Assembly: GCF_030272615.1 (NCBI RefSeq)
Contig: NC_081414.1
Location: 663,538,938-663,602,937 of the forward strand
Direction of reading: 5' to 3'
Source of the DNA: Cryptomeria japonica
Lineage: Eukaryota > Streptophyta > Pinopsida > Cupressales > Cupressaceae
Length of the DNA: 64,000 nucleotides
Position numbers and translations under genes: made by a program. The notes beneath the pieces are model-generated. The model saw only the letters and a program-made list of their open reading frames with translations. It was not told where the DNA came from and searched no databases. Below are positions 21,776 through 32,900 of the stretch, piece by piece (positions within the stretch are counted from its first letter, which is position 1; every line of letters starts with the position of its first letter).

Positions 21776-23727
21776 TTCTTCCCTGGCTAGGGCTCTTTTC
21801 ACACATGCTCCTGCACCATCGTGCTCTCCCTTACCATGTCTATCCTCAGTGAAATTATAAAAATGTTGTACACCACTTGTCACATGCAACCTTGTCAACC
21901 AATAAGACATCCTTGCATTCTTGAATTTTGCGGTGCAATTATCTGACCATATTAAGTGTCGATTGTATCGTATGTTCCTTTCCCTTAAACTATCATAGAA
22001 AAATTTAAAGCATCCTTGTACAAACTCTAATGAATTAGTACGATCATCACTTATGTAGAAGTGATACTCTCTTACAACCTTTCTATCCTTCTCTGTGTTA
22101 TCATCTGCATGCATGAATGCTATGTGTACAAAAATAGAAACTTGTGTAGAGTGATAATACATGGATTGCACTTCATTTTGAGGTTGTAGTGTATAATTTT
22201 TAGAGAAATCAATGATAGAGACAATGGTGCCAAGAGGAAATGTGTCCTTACATAACTTGAATTGCTCATCTAACCATCGAGCTCTATGTGTATGCATTAT
22301 GTACTCATAAACTAGTTTCTCTTGAAACATTTTCATAAATTGAGCTACACATATATCATTTTTCACTAGCTCACATCTCTTCAAATATTTTCCATCTTTA
22401 ACTCCATAAGTGACTATCTTGTATTTTTTGAAAGAAACTAGTTTCGTACCAATTTCATGTGTGCTCTCCAAATGTATGCATCTTGGTAAACGTTGCAAAC
22501 CACCACATATAGCACAAGAACCTTCCAAACAAGGCATCTTATAATAAATGCAACCATCATGTCTATTACATAGCACACTTGAAATAAATTCTCTTGCCGA
22601 CTTAGGAGGTGCTTGTATATTACATTCGAACAGAACATCGTTAGTGTGCAAAGTAGAACAAATATGATGAAAAATATCATAATGCATGGAAAATTCAATA
22701 TGCATCCTACAACAACACGTGGTGCGTACATGATTAATCTTAATATAAAAAGGTTTTGCCATTTCAAAAAATCTTTGAGAAATTTTTATTTGAGGAAACT
22801 TTTGAAGGAATCTTTCATAAAATTTAGTTTGAGTCATATCCAAATAGTGTTTCACATGTGGCTCATGATTTTTAGACCCAATTCATCTTCTAACAACATC
22901 TCTTTGGTTGGGCGATAGTCTTGTGTTGTCATGCCAAAAATTTTCAATTAATGTTTTTATTGCATCTACAACAACCTTGTCTTTGCGTGGTAGTCTACCC
23001 GAGAATGCCCAAAGAAAATTATTGTTAGGTTCCTCTATTTGTTCTCGCCTCTTTATTGCTTTACTTAATGTTGTTCTACTAATGTTTAATGACTTGTTTT
23101 TCTTATCAAACGAACTTTTTTTATTTTCATGCTCATTATGGTTGATGTAATGACACGTCGAGTAGAATTAGAATCTTTACTATGTGATTTTGAACCAGTA
23201 GATTGATATGCATCAAATAGATTTCTGACAATAGTTCTTTCACTGTTACTTTCAGATGATCTTAGGCCTAGAATTTTCATTGTCTCTCTAAAATTCAAAT
23301 TTTTAATCATTTGAACAATTAATTGACATCTTGTGGTTTGATTTAAGTTTTTAAAATAGTTTTGCCATATTATTTTAACCATTCTCCTACAAGTTCATTC
23401 ATTCATTTTATTGGGCATTGACTTCAATATATTCTCATCAATGTCAATTAGATACTTTGGTTTCCTACGAATGATTCTAGGAGGTGTTAACATCGGTGCA
23501 TTATGTACATTCAATTCATCAAGTAGAGAAGGTGTAACATGTTCATCATTTAATTGATTATTCAATGCGGTATCTTCTTCAATTGCATTAGGTTCAAATG
23601 GTAAATTATCAAATGTTTCTTCTTCAATTGCATTAGGTGCATTATATTCATTTGGTAAATTGAATTGAGATGTTGAGGTTGACATACCTTCTTCTCCCAT
23701 TGTTCTTATGTCACACAATTTCTTCAT
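21590..23727 (-). pseudogene. DDE-type transposase of the inner element
   Basis: The minus strand reads through three stretches. 23,727-23,395 has an acidic low-complexity N-terminus with PNAIEEE repeats. 23,382-23,086 has GSKSHSKDSNSTRRVITSTI and leads into a possible helix-turn-helix KSLNISRTTLSKAIKRREQ. 22,855-21,590 is a 421-codon frame. An in-frame TGA lies near 22,880, and the two frames at 23.39 kb are broken by another stop. In the 421-codon frame the CCCRMH and CAIC cysteines may bind zinc. D216 (SIIDFSKNY), D305 (IWSDNC) and E344 (HGKGEHDGAG) form a plausible D-88-D-38-E triad of an RNase H-fold transposase. The final 30 codons are foreign. Related proteins with SDxxxxQFKN and GKGxHDG motifs occur widely in plants and animals but I cannot name the superfamily with certainty. 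Confidence 0.75.
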
Positions 23728-24129
23728 ACACTACCTTTGTCTTTCCTTTTGAGCCTCTCATTGTTCCATTGTTCCTCACTTGTTCTTTCTCATGGTTGAT
23801 ATTGGTTGACCTAAATAGAATCATATTACATATATATGTAAAGAAAAGTTCAAAAATAAATAAATAACCATAAATATGCATCTTATCACTATTTTTTGGA
23901 ATCAAACTATTAAACAATCACAATTCAATCATTTGAAACCATGCAAAAACAAAAAACTAATAAAAACAACAATTCAATCATTTGAAATCATGCAAAAACA
24001 AAAAATTCACTTACTTTTATGTATACAACAGTGATAGAAGTACAGACACAGTTCCAGTGGGGCCTTCAATGACCTCAAAAAAATTCTTTTGAGGCCGTTG
24101 AGGCTCTTGGGCAACTAAAACTATGTCTA

Positions 24130-24350
24130 TAAACCGCGTATGCACTGTTAGACCATAAAATGTTGACAAGCCCAACGATATTCTTTTTTCCCATTCTGGG
24201 CTGATAAGTAGCGTGTATGCGCTACTAATCCTAAAAATGGGAATAGTACCCTGTACACGCTTATGAGTAATAAGTACCACATACGCGTTACTAAGCCTTA
24301 AAAAAGTTATGGTAGGGCAGGGAACTAATAGTTTCAGTACCTCATACGTG
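24130..24350. repeat. Subterminal palindromic repeats of the inner element, right, first block
   Basis: Five copies of the same GC-rich motif as at the left end: AACCGCGTATGCACTG, AGTAGCGTGTATGCGCTACT, CTGTACACGCTTA, CCACATACGCGTTACT and CTCATACGTGTTC. They lie upstream of the transposase on its promoter side. A second block lies at 27.17-27.30 kb, so the array appears split by about 2.8 kb of GA-rich and duplicated DNA. Confidence 0.72.
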
Positions 24351-24360
24351 TTCTTAAGAG

Positions 24361-24564
24361 AGGTAGAGGGAGGGAGAGAGACAGAGAGAGAGAAGAGGGG
24401 GGGTGGGAGAGAAGAATGGGTATGGAGGAAGGGAGAGGGAGAGAGGAAGAGAAGAGCGAGGGAAGGGAGAGAGAGGAGGAGAGAGAGAGGGAGAGAGGGA
24501 AGGAGGAAGAAGGAGAGAGAGAGAGAGAAGAGGGGGGGTGGGAGAGGGAGAGAGGGGAGGGAAG

Positions 24565-24643
<79 letters not shown>

Positions 24644-24719
24644 AAGAGGAGGGGTCTTAAGGGGTATGGAGGAAGGGAGAGAGAGGAGAGGGAGAGAGAG
24701 AGGAGAGAGGGAAGGAGGG

Positions 24720-24790
<71 letters not shown>

Positions 24791-24918
24791 AGAGGGGGGT
24801 TGGGAGAGGGAGAGAGGGAAGGAGGGAGAGGGAGAGAGAGGGAGAGAGAGAGAGAAGAGGGGGGAAGAGAGGGAGGGAGAGAGGGAGGGAGAGAGGGAGA
24901 GAAGAGGGGGGAGGGAAG

Positions 24919-24959
<41 letters not shown>

Positions 24960-24965
24960 GAGAGA

Positions 24966-25011
<46 letters not shown>

Positions 25012-25130
25012 GAGAGAGGAGAGGGAGAGGGAGAGAGAGGGAGAGAGGGAGAGAAGATGGGGGAAGGGAGGGAGAAAGAGAAGAAGAAGAGGGGGGAGGG
25101 AAGGTAGAGAGAGAGAGAGAGAGAGAGAGA

Positions 25131-25201
<71 letters not shown>

Positions 25202-25290
25202 GAGGGAAGGTATAGAGAGGGAGAGAGGTAGAAGGAGGGAGAGGGATAGAGAGAGAGGGAGAGGGGGGAGAGTATGGGGGAGGGAAAGAG
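24361..25290 (+). repeat. (GA)n-rich microsatellite tract, about 0.93 kb
   Basis: An almost pure purine strand made of GA runs broken by GGG, GAAGA and short phrases such as GGTATGGAGGAAGGGAGAG. The long open frames on both strands here encode only Arg-Glu-Gly or Ser-Leu-Pro repeats and are composition artefacts. Confidence 0.95.
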
Positions 25291-25938
25291 GAGGGGTCTT
25301 AAGGGGTCACAGGATACCATATGACCTCTTAGGAAACAATACGACCTCTAATGACACCTAAGGGGTCATATGGTGGGCTAATAAAATGATATATTAAATT
25401 TAAAGTTATGAATAGAACATCATACAATGAGACTCAAGCGAACAAACAACGAGGCTTCACCAAAAAGCAAGTGTAAGAGCTTGACCTAACCCTAAGAGTA
25501 ATGCCTAAGTTCTAGAACATATGATGCTATTAAATTTGCAAGATTATAAGACTGATCTCGATTGTGACGATAGGAATTACACACTTGATTTCTTTCATGG
25601 GTATGTACCGTTCCAAACTGTTTGACAAGTGATGATCATCATATACTACCACTACCATGCATACAACAAACTTTAATTTCTTTAGGTGAAAGGCGTTGTG
25701 TAACAACATGGGAACTCTTGCATACCCACCACTATCATTCTACAGGACATCATTTGTGTTACTCTCCATCTCTCTTCCTACCTATTATTTTCTTCTGAAA
25801 AACATATTGCAGGTAGAGAGAGAGGGAGAGAGAGGGAGAGAGGGAGATGAGGGAGGGAAGGTAGAGAGAGGGAGAGAGGTAGAGGGAGGGAGAGGGAGAG
25901 AGAAGAGGGGGGTGGGAGAGAAGAAGGGGTATGGAGGA

Positions 25939-25991
<53 letters not shown>

Positions 25992-26555
25992 GGGAGAGGG
26001 GGAGAGTGGGGGGAGGGAAAGAGGAGGGGTCTTAAGGGATCATAGGATACCATATGACCTCTTAGGAAACAATATGACCTCTAATGACACCTAAGGGGTC
26101 ATATGGTGGGCTAATAAAATGATATATTAAAATTTAAACTTATGAATAGAAAATCATACAATGAGACTCCAAGCGAACAAACAACGAGGCTTCACTAAAA
26201 AGCAAGTGTAAGAGCTTGACCTAACCCTAAGAGTACTGCCTAAGTTCTAAAACATATGATGTTATTAAATTTGCAAGGTTATAAGACTGATCTTGATTGT
26301 GACTATAGGAACTACACACTTGATTTCTTTCATGGGTATGTACCGTTGCAAGCTGTTTGACAAGTGATGATCATCATATACTACCACTGTCATGCATAAA
26401 ACAAAATTTAATTTCTTTAGGTGACAAGCGTTGTGTAACAACATGGGAACTCTCGCATACCCACCACTATCATTCTATAGGACATCATTTGTATTACTCT
26501 CCCTCTTTCTCTTCCTACCTGTTGTTTTTCTTCTGAAAAAACATATTGCAGGTAC
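25291..26555 (+). repeat. Tandem duplication, 733-bp period, with GA tract between copies
   Basis: Copy 1 (25,291-25,815) and copy 2 (26,024-26,554) are close direct repeats. Both start GAGGGGTCTTAAGGG, pass CACCTAAGGGGTCATATGG and end at ACATATTGCAGGTA. A second GA tract (25,815-26,023) fills the gap, so the duplicated unit probably includes GA repeat, as expected from slippage or unequal exchange inside microsatellite. The CTAAGGGGTCATATG phrase is the core of the 35.1-36.4 kb array. No coding function is supported. Confidence 0.85.
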
Positions 26556-26834
26556 TCTGACTCATCATGTTGCTTTGTTGACACTATTTTCCACATCTAC
26601 TCTGCTCATTAAAAACACATTCGAGAAGAATATTTCTATAGGTTTCCTTGTTTGTCATGGTAATACACCCATGGTTCAATTTCAAACTCTATTCCTCCTA
26701 TTCAATATACACACAAAAATCCATCAGTCAATTTTTTTAGGAGAGGATACATGATAAAAATCAAAGAAGAAGTTGCAGACAAGAAATAAATTCACTTACT
26801 TCTATAGAAGTGCAGACATAGTTGTAGTGGGGTA
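26556..26834. other. Sequence after the tandem duplication, no recognised gene
   Basis: An open plus-strand stretch runs from the end of copy 2 to 26,754, with phrases such as HHVALLTLFSTST and GFLVCHGNTPMVQF. The upstream edge TTGCAG|GTACTC resembles a splice acceptor, so a captured exon is possible. I do not recognise the protein. Confidence 0.35.
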
Positions 26835-26881
26835 TGGAGGGAGAGAAGAAGAGAAAGAGGAATGGGGTATGGAGGAAGGGA

Positions 26882-26952
<71 letters not shown>

Positions 26953-27165
26953 TGTATGCATTTGAGAGGGAGAGACGATACACTTACATGTGTATATATA
27001 TATTTTTAAATATATTAATACATATATTATATGTATATAAACATATTATATATACAATGTCATATTATACACATATAATATATTACATATATTATATGTA
27101 TATACACATATTATATATTACATATATTATATGTATATACACATATTATACATAGAATATCATAT
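26835..27165 (+). repeat. (GA)n tract followed by AT-rich tandem repeat
   Basis: 26,840-26,952 is mostly pure (GA)n. 26,990-27,165 is an AT-rich repeat in which ACATATTATATATAC and ATATTATATGTATATACAC words recur at roughly 30-50 bp. Both are simple sequence. Confidence 0.9.
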
Positions 27166-27169
27166 TATA

Positions 27170-27300
27170 CAATAGCGCATACGTGTTGTTTATAGTAAAG
27201 GTAGCGCATAGCGCTATTTATAGGGAAACAAGCGCGTACGCGCTGCTTACACTATAAGTACCCCATATGCGCTTTTTAACCCATAAGTACCCCCGTACAC
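27170..27300. repeat. Subterminal palindromic repeats of the inner element, right, second block
   Basis: Copies TAGCGCATACGTG, TAGCGCATAGCGCTA, AAGCGCGTACGCGCTGC, CCCATATGCGCTT and CCCCGTACACAA are spaced by about 25-30 bp. The third is a near-perfect version of the consensus palindrome. Confidence 0.75.
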
Positions 27301-28123
27301 AATTTTGACTGTTTAGGCTTGGAAATAGGCCTAGATGACAAAGCTACAGATTGGAAGTTTGATTTCCCTCCATTTCTCTCATTTTCGACGTGTTTTATTT
27401 TATCAACTTGGTTTATCAAATTTGTCATTATCAGGTTTATACTTCATAAAGTGGGTATTTCTAAAATTGCCACCATATTTTCACCCATCTTCTGAGCTTT
27501 CTAACCATATAATTTGTTTTCAATTTGAACAACAATAACATATTATTGTTGAATTTCTTTTACTAGCATCTCCATAGTTCTCACAGACATAGGTGCACTA
27601 TTTTTTGAATAACTTTTGATATACTTATCCAAATTTAAAAAACTTTATATATTATTGTAGTGCACTTGATTCTTTACAATTTAAAAAAAAAATTGTATTT
27701 TTAATTTGTTTAGTGAAACTTATGCTTTGCGCACGAATAGGTACCGAATTTTCAGGATGTGCTCGATTGGAAAAATCATAAAAAAAAATACTCAACAAAA
27801 AATTACAAAAAAATACACATCTTCTAGTACTCACTCTTGACTATCTTTCTGCCAAAGGATTTGTCAAAATACTAAATCTAACTATGACTTTTTTGATGCG
27901 CACGTCTGACACTAGGTTATGTTTTTTCAGAAAAAAATAGGGTCAGTTTTTTGTGCACGAAGGATTTGACCCCCTTAATCTTATCCAATTTTGAAAAAGT
28001 TTAGTATTTTGGAAACTAGATTTAGAGTAATACAATATTTGTTCTTTGATTATCTTCATATCTTGAGTGGATGACTTTCAAAGTTTGCCTCCAAGTTCAG
28101 GTTCACCTGATTTTAGAAAAAAA
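27301..28123. other. Transposase-side spacer of the inner element
   Basis: About 0.8 kb of AT-rich DNA between the second subterminal block and the right terminus, with no gene. It carries phrases such as TGCGCACGAATAG, GATGCGCACGTCTGACACTAGG and TTGTGCACGAAGG. GTACGTCTGAACACATAAC inside the 989-bp miniature element at 37.3-38.3 kb looks related to the second. Confidence 0.5.
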
Positions 28124-28172
28124 GTGTCCACTTATACCCCCCTTTTTGACCACCATCTTTGTGCACTTACCC
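28124..28172 (-). repeat. Inner element, right terminal inverted repeat
   Basis: Reads GTGTCCACTTATA, a C-run, then TTTTTGACCACCATCTTTG and ends CACTTACCC. It is the inverted partner of 17,503-17,541, with an extra 10-11 bp in the middle. Confidence 0.85.
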
Positions 28173-28472
28173 ATCTCAATGACTCAAATTTAGAAAAAAT
28201 GCTTTCAAAATCCATGTTTTAAAAGCAAAATAGGAATGGCTACAATTTTTTCTTTGCTGAGCAGTATAAATAATTGAAAGCATTGCATTCTGGCAAGGAT
28301 AGGGAGATCACTAAAATGATTGGTGATTCATGGAATAATCTAAAAGAAGAAGAAAAATCCATGTTTTCAACAACCATGTTTCCAAAGCACTAAGTTTGGA
28401 AAGAAGAGAGTTTAGTAGTAGGATTTTTCCACATGCTATTAAAATTATAGGGACTTGTAAACTCAAATTGGA

Positions 28473-28620
28473 TATGGGATGTTGACATTAGAAAGTCTAA
28501 CATTGACTATGTATTTAGTCTATGTGGTGGTGCAATTAGTTGGATGAGTAGGTGACATGTTGTGGTTTCTCTTTCCACTATTAAGTCAAAGTATATGACA
28601 TGTTATCATGTTTGTAAATA
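28473..28620 (+). pseudogene. Ty1/copia RNase H fragment
   Basis: About 49 codons read WDVDIRKSNIDYVFSLCGG, AISWMSR, a stop, then HVVVSLSTIKSKYMTCYH. This is the copia RNase H signature, normally GYVFxLGGGAISWxSKxQ..VALSTxEAEY. The catalytic glutamate of TEAEY reads K here. No LTR or other copia domain was found nearby. The piece lies in the right arm of the outer DNA transposon, so it was inserted there or captured. Confidence 0.75.
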
Positions 28621-28846
28621 TATAGTATTAGGAAGTAGTGAGGATTAATAGTGATAGTTAGAGTATTATCAAATTTAAGAACCCTATTTTTCACACACAC
28701 AAAAAAGAACATTCATATTCATTATCATTTTAAAGTTTAATTTAAACATAAATTAAACATCCAAATTTTACAAAATAATCCTATAATTAAATACAACATT
28801 GAGAAATATAAATTTAAACATTCAAACTTTTATGCATGATTAAAAT

Positions 28847-29195
<349 letters not shown>

Positions 29196-29782
29196 AGAAT
29201 GGGGTTTATTGTTGATTTTCATCTAGGGTTTATTGTTTGTTAATTTTTTAGGGTTTGTTGCTCATTTATTTTATAGGGTTTATTGTTCATTTTTTTCTAT
29301 CTAGGGTTTATTGTTCATTTTTCTGTTCACGATATAATGTCTATTTTTTGTGTCTAATGTTTATTGTTTGTTTATGTTTATGTTTTTTGTTTTTTCCTAC
29401 AGTTTTAATTTTTTACTATTGTTTACTTTTCATGTTTTTTGCAATATTTAAAAACTAAAAACTATTTTAAACACGAAATAAAATAAAATAAAAAACATTT
29501 TCAAACTTTAAAACACTAAAATTAAATAATAACAATAAATTAACATTTTTTTTATGAAAAATAATAACAATAAATTAATATTTTTTTAATGAAAAAGAAT
29601 AAAAATAAATTAAAAAGAATATTAAAAAAAAAAAACAACGTACCTGGAAGGAGGTAAAAAATGGTCTGGGGGGTCAGCTGGGATGAAAAAATCGGGTACC
29701 CGTGCTCCTTTGAAATGTTTACCCATTTTTGAAATAGTGAAAATGATAGAAAATGGTTTTTTTTAAAATTTTTTAAAAATAC
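29196..29782. other. Right arm of the outer element, no gene
   Basis: T-rich DNA with four to five repeats of TAGGGTTTATTGTTCATTT (29,221-29,320), then an A-rich stretch. On the minus strand CTCCTTCCAG|GTACGTTG at about 29,640-29,660 looks like an exon end with a splice donor. It could be a leader exon of outer gene B before the nested insertion, but that is speculative. Confidence 0.45.
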
Positions 29783-29935
29783 ATTCAAAAAATGGGTGCC
29801 CATTTAGCTTCGGGCACCCGAACCAAAATGAGCACATGTTTTCAAAAAACATGCGCTCATTTTTTAATGCCTCGGGCACCTGAAGCGAAATGGGTGCCCG
29901 ATTTGTAAAAATTAGGCACTCGTTTCTAGCGGGCT
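29783..29935. repeat. Subterminal palindromic repeats of the outer element, right
   Basis: Copies AATGGGTGCCCATTT, TTCGGGCACCCGAA, ATGAGCACATGTTTTC / ACATGCGCTCATTTT, CTCGGGCACCTGAAG, AATGGGTGCCCGATTT and TAGGCACTCGTTTC. The core GGGTGCCC / GGGCACCC and TAGGCAC.CGTTTC match the block at 10.02-10.16 kb, which links the two ends of one element. Confidence 0.75.
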
Positions 29936-29944
29936 CTTTTCCCA

Positions 29945-29991
29945 ACCCACGGACTTCCTCGGGATTGGGACCCAACTTTGTGCATTTACCC
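29945..29991 (-). repeat. Outer element, right terminal inverted repeat
   Basis: Read inward from 29,991 it is GGGTAAATGCACAAAGTTGG, then GTCCCAATCCCGAGGAAG. The first 15 bases differ from the inner element's right end (GGGTAAGTGCACAAAG) at one position. A related block, GGGACCAAGCCTATCCCGAAG, occurs at 9,958-9,978. Confidence 0.65.
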
Positions 29992-32900
29992 TACATGATT
30001 GCTAGTAGATTATTAGCATAGATTAATTAATTAATATAATATCATTTAATTAATTAATTGGTTAATGGTTAATATAATGCTAATTAATGCTAATAAATGT
30101 TATCATGATTTCAATGGTATGACAAATGAAAAATAATTGATATAATGAAAATAATAATAAATAATTAGAGGAAAAAATTTAATGTCCATATTTGGTCCTC
30201 TTTAAGACAATATTTCAAGTGACATTTTTTTTTGAAGAAAAGAAAAATAGAAAATATGAAGAAAATGATAGCATGTCCTAGTTGGATAGAAGAAGAAAAA
30301 GATAATTTAGAAAGTGGGAATATTGATGCCTCATAGAGAAGTTATCCATACAAAATTGCACAAATTACCTCTCAAAAGAGGATATGTGAAGTAAAACTTC
30401 AATGGAAGATAGAAAAAATGATGGAAGAAAACTAGAAGAAATATGGGTAAAAATTTAAAAATGGATCATACAAAAAAATATATTATGGATGGGAGGAAGG
30501 TAATGGATTTATTATGATAATTAGTTATAATGAATTAAGGAGAGAAATATTTGTTTCATATATTAATAGGTATCATGCACCAAGGTATGAAGACCAAGAT
30601 GATGATGTATCCAATTGATGGAATGACTAAAAAATATAAGATTTCTTAAAACATATGTTGTTTAAATTTATGATATGAAAGACCATGATATTATTATATA
30701 AATACATTGCAAGGAATATGATAAGTAAAAATTAATGAAAAATACACATAAACAAGATGCATACTGATGCAAAGAAAAATATGATCTTGCATTTAGTCAA
30801 ATTGAATATTGATTAAGTCGTTGATGATAATTATGATGGTGATTCAATGTTGGAAGGATACATCCCAAAAAATAACGTGTTGATTGGAAATGTTATATAT
30901 TGATGATGATAATGTGATTCAAATGGATCAAATTTTGCAACAAGTCCTGAAATAAAATGATGGAAGTTTTGGATGATGTGCTAGGTTTCATAGCTAGAAT
31001 ACATGGATTAGACTAAAAGGATTAATTAATAAAATTTCTATAGTAGATTACAGATAAACACAAAAAATTATCTAGTTTTGATTATATTAGCACAAGAACC
31101 TAGACCTATGACAAGTCATCCATCAAGGCAAAAGAGATGAACATTACAAGACATGAGATTGAGAAAAAAAAATTAAAAGCTAAAAGTCCATAAAAGTGTA
31201 ACAAAAAAAATAAAAATAAAAAAACTAGCAGAGGGACAATCGATAACTAATTTCTATTGAGGGACTTTAGGCACTTAATGGCCTACCATTAGTTTTTTAT
31301 AAATTCCATATAGTCTTCAAAAGGAACCCCTCTAATCAGGATAGGGGTAGCATCATCGAACTAATCGGGATAGTTGGGAAGCTCAATCATGTATTTTATC
31401 ATTTTATGTAAAAATATTAGCTAATTAATCTTATTGTGGTGATTTGAAATCACTCTTAAAAAATATTTTCTTTCTTCAAAAAAGTTTATTTTTCTTCACT
31501 ATACAACTTTACAATAAATATTTAATTTAGATATAAGAATTATAATTTATAATTTGTTGATAGGTGTAATTAGTGATAGCTATTTATGAAATAATGATTA
31601 CTGATAGTCCTGAAAATGACTATGCAAAAAAGTGGTGTTCTTGACATGATTTTGGTCATTCTGAATCATTGTTGCTCTCTGTTTTTGCCCTTAGGGTTTG
31701 GGGTTTTCAGGTTTATATGTTCTTGGGTGAGCTTTTTGTTTTAGAAAAACCCAAACCTATCATAAACTCACGTTACCTTTTTCATTTAAGAATGAGGGTT
31801 TGTTCCACCGTCAAAAGGGGACTGTGTTCTTTTCCTAGGTGTTATCTTCTATCGACCTTTTTATTTTTTGCAAAGACTATGTCTTTTATATTATGGCTGA
31901 GCCCCTCTTTTTTATGTTTTTGTGGGTTTTCATTTTCCCTAAGTCCAACTTTGATATTTTGGCTTATATCTCCATGATTAAATACCGAGCAACTAAAGGT
32001 CCCATGAATTTGCACATGTTTCAATTGAACGAAGATGTTATGACAAAAGCAGAAAAGATGCTCAAAGAATAACGATAAGTTTTGGGTGGAATTTGTAAGC
32101 TGCACATAATGAATGAGCAGATCGAACGACCCTTGCAGTACCGCAATGAAAGATGCGGGGAGATTAAGGACCAGGACATCATGAGATGATGCCATGTGTC
32201 CCAAGTGGGCTAAACAAGTCCAATAATAGAGAAACTAACATAGTGGAGACTCAAGGATGATTTGGCAATGCTTTGCCAAGTTTTAACGGGACCACTTGCT
32301 ACGTTGGAAGGTCAATATCAATATTGACTGATGGTGATCATGCCATATGCCATGATGGACAAATCAACGGTGGAAACAAAAAAAAACTTTCAAAAGGAGT
32401 GATTTGGACTGTTTCATTGTTATTCACATGAGAAAGTAAAGGTAGAAAGAAATAGGCATGTCAACAAGGAATAAACAGAGACAAGTCAAGACAAATGGAT
32501 GCCGACTGACTCTCAAAATGCCAATTTTGAAAGGTGTTTTGTTGGGTCGAGTCGTATTAGTAGGACAAAGTTGGCAGTACATGAGGTGGCAACATCTGCA
32601 AGTTTTCATTGCCACCATGGAAAGAAATTGAGATCCTCAAAGAGATGAAAGGGATAAGGATGATTTATGAGCTGGAAACGAGGTGATCAAGGACTTGTCA
32701 ACAAAATCATAGGATGTGTACTGTTAGAGATTCTCATAGTAAGGCAGAAAATCAAGAAATTGTTACCAAGAAACTTTCAAAAGATAAAGACTCAATATCC
32801 AAGAAGAGGATTCTGAAGTGGATAATTTGTAGTCAAGAAATCAAGAAATTAGGAACAAAATCATTCACATAAGGTGAACTTGGTCAGAAGGCAGTGAATT

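Larger units (their letters stand above)
17503..28172. mobile_element. Inner two-gene DNA transposon with terminal inverted repeats
   Basis: A 10.67-kb element. The left end GGGCATGTGCACAAAGATGG pairs with the inverted right end GGGTAAGTGCACAAAGATGG; the match goes on through TGGTCAAAAA and, after a 10-11-bp indel, AGTGGACAC. ATCT flanks both sides (17,499-17,502 and 28,173-28,176), a candidate 4-bp target duplication. Inside are gene B on the plus strand near the left end and a transposase on the minus strand, convergent, plus subterminal palindromic repeats near both ends. The termini and both genes resemble those of the outer element, into which this copy is inserted. Coding damage is light compared with the outer copy, so it is younger, although the transposase C-terminus is lost. 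Confidence 0.8.

Noticed and set aside
24309-25361. Very long open frames on both strands (350 and 328 codons) over the GA tract
   Set aside because: They encode only Arg/Glu/Gly or Ser/Leu/Pro dipeptide-like repeats. A dinucleotide repeat lacks stops in every frame, so openness is no evidence of coding.
31081-31200. Possible gypsy polyprotein end (PMTSHPSRQKR-like reading)
   Set aside because: Only a few residues resemble the TRSxAK motif and no neighbouring domain supports it.
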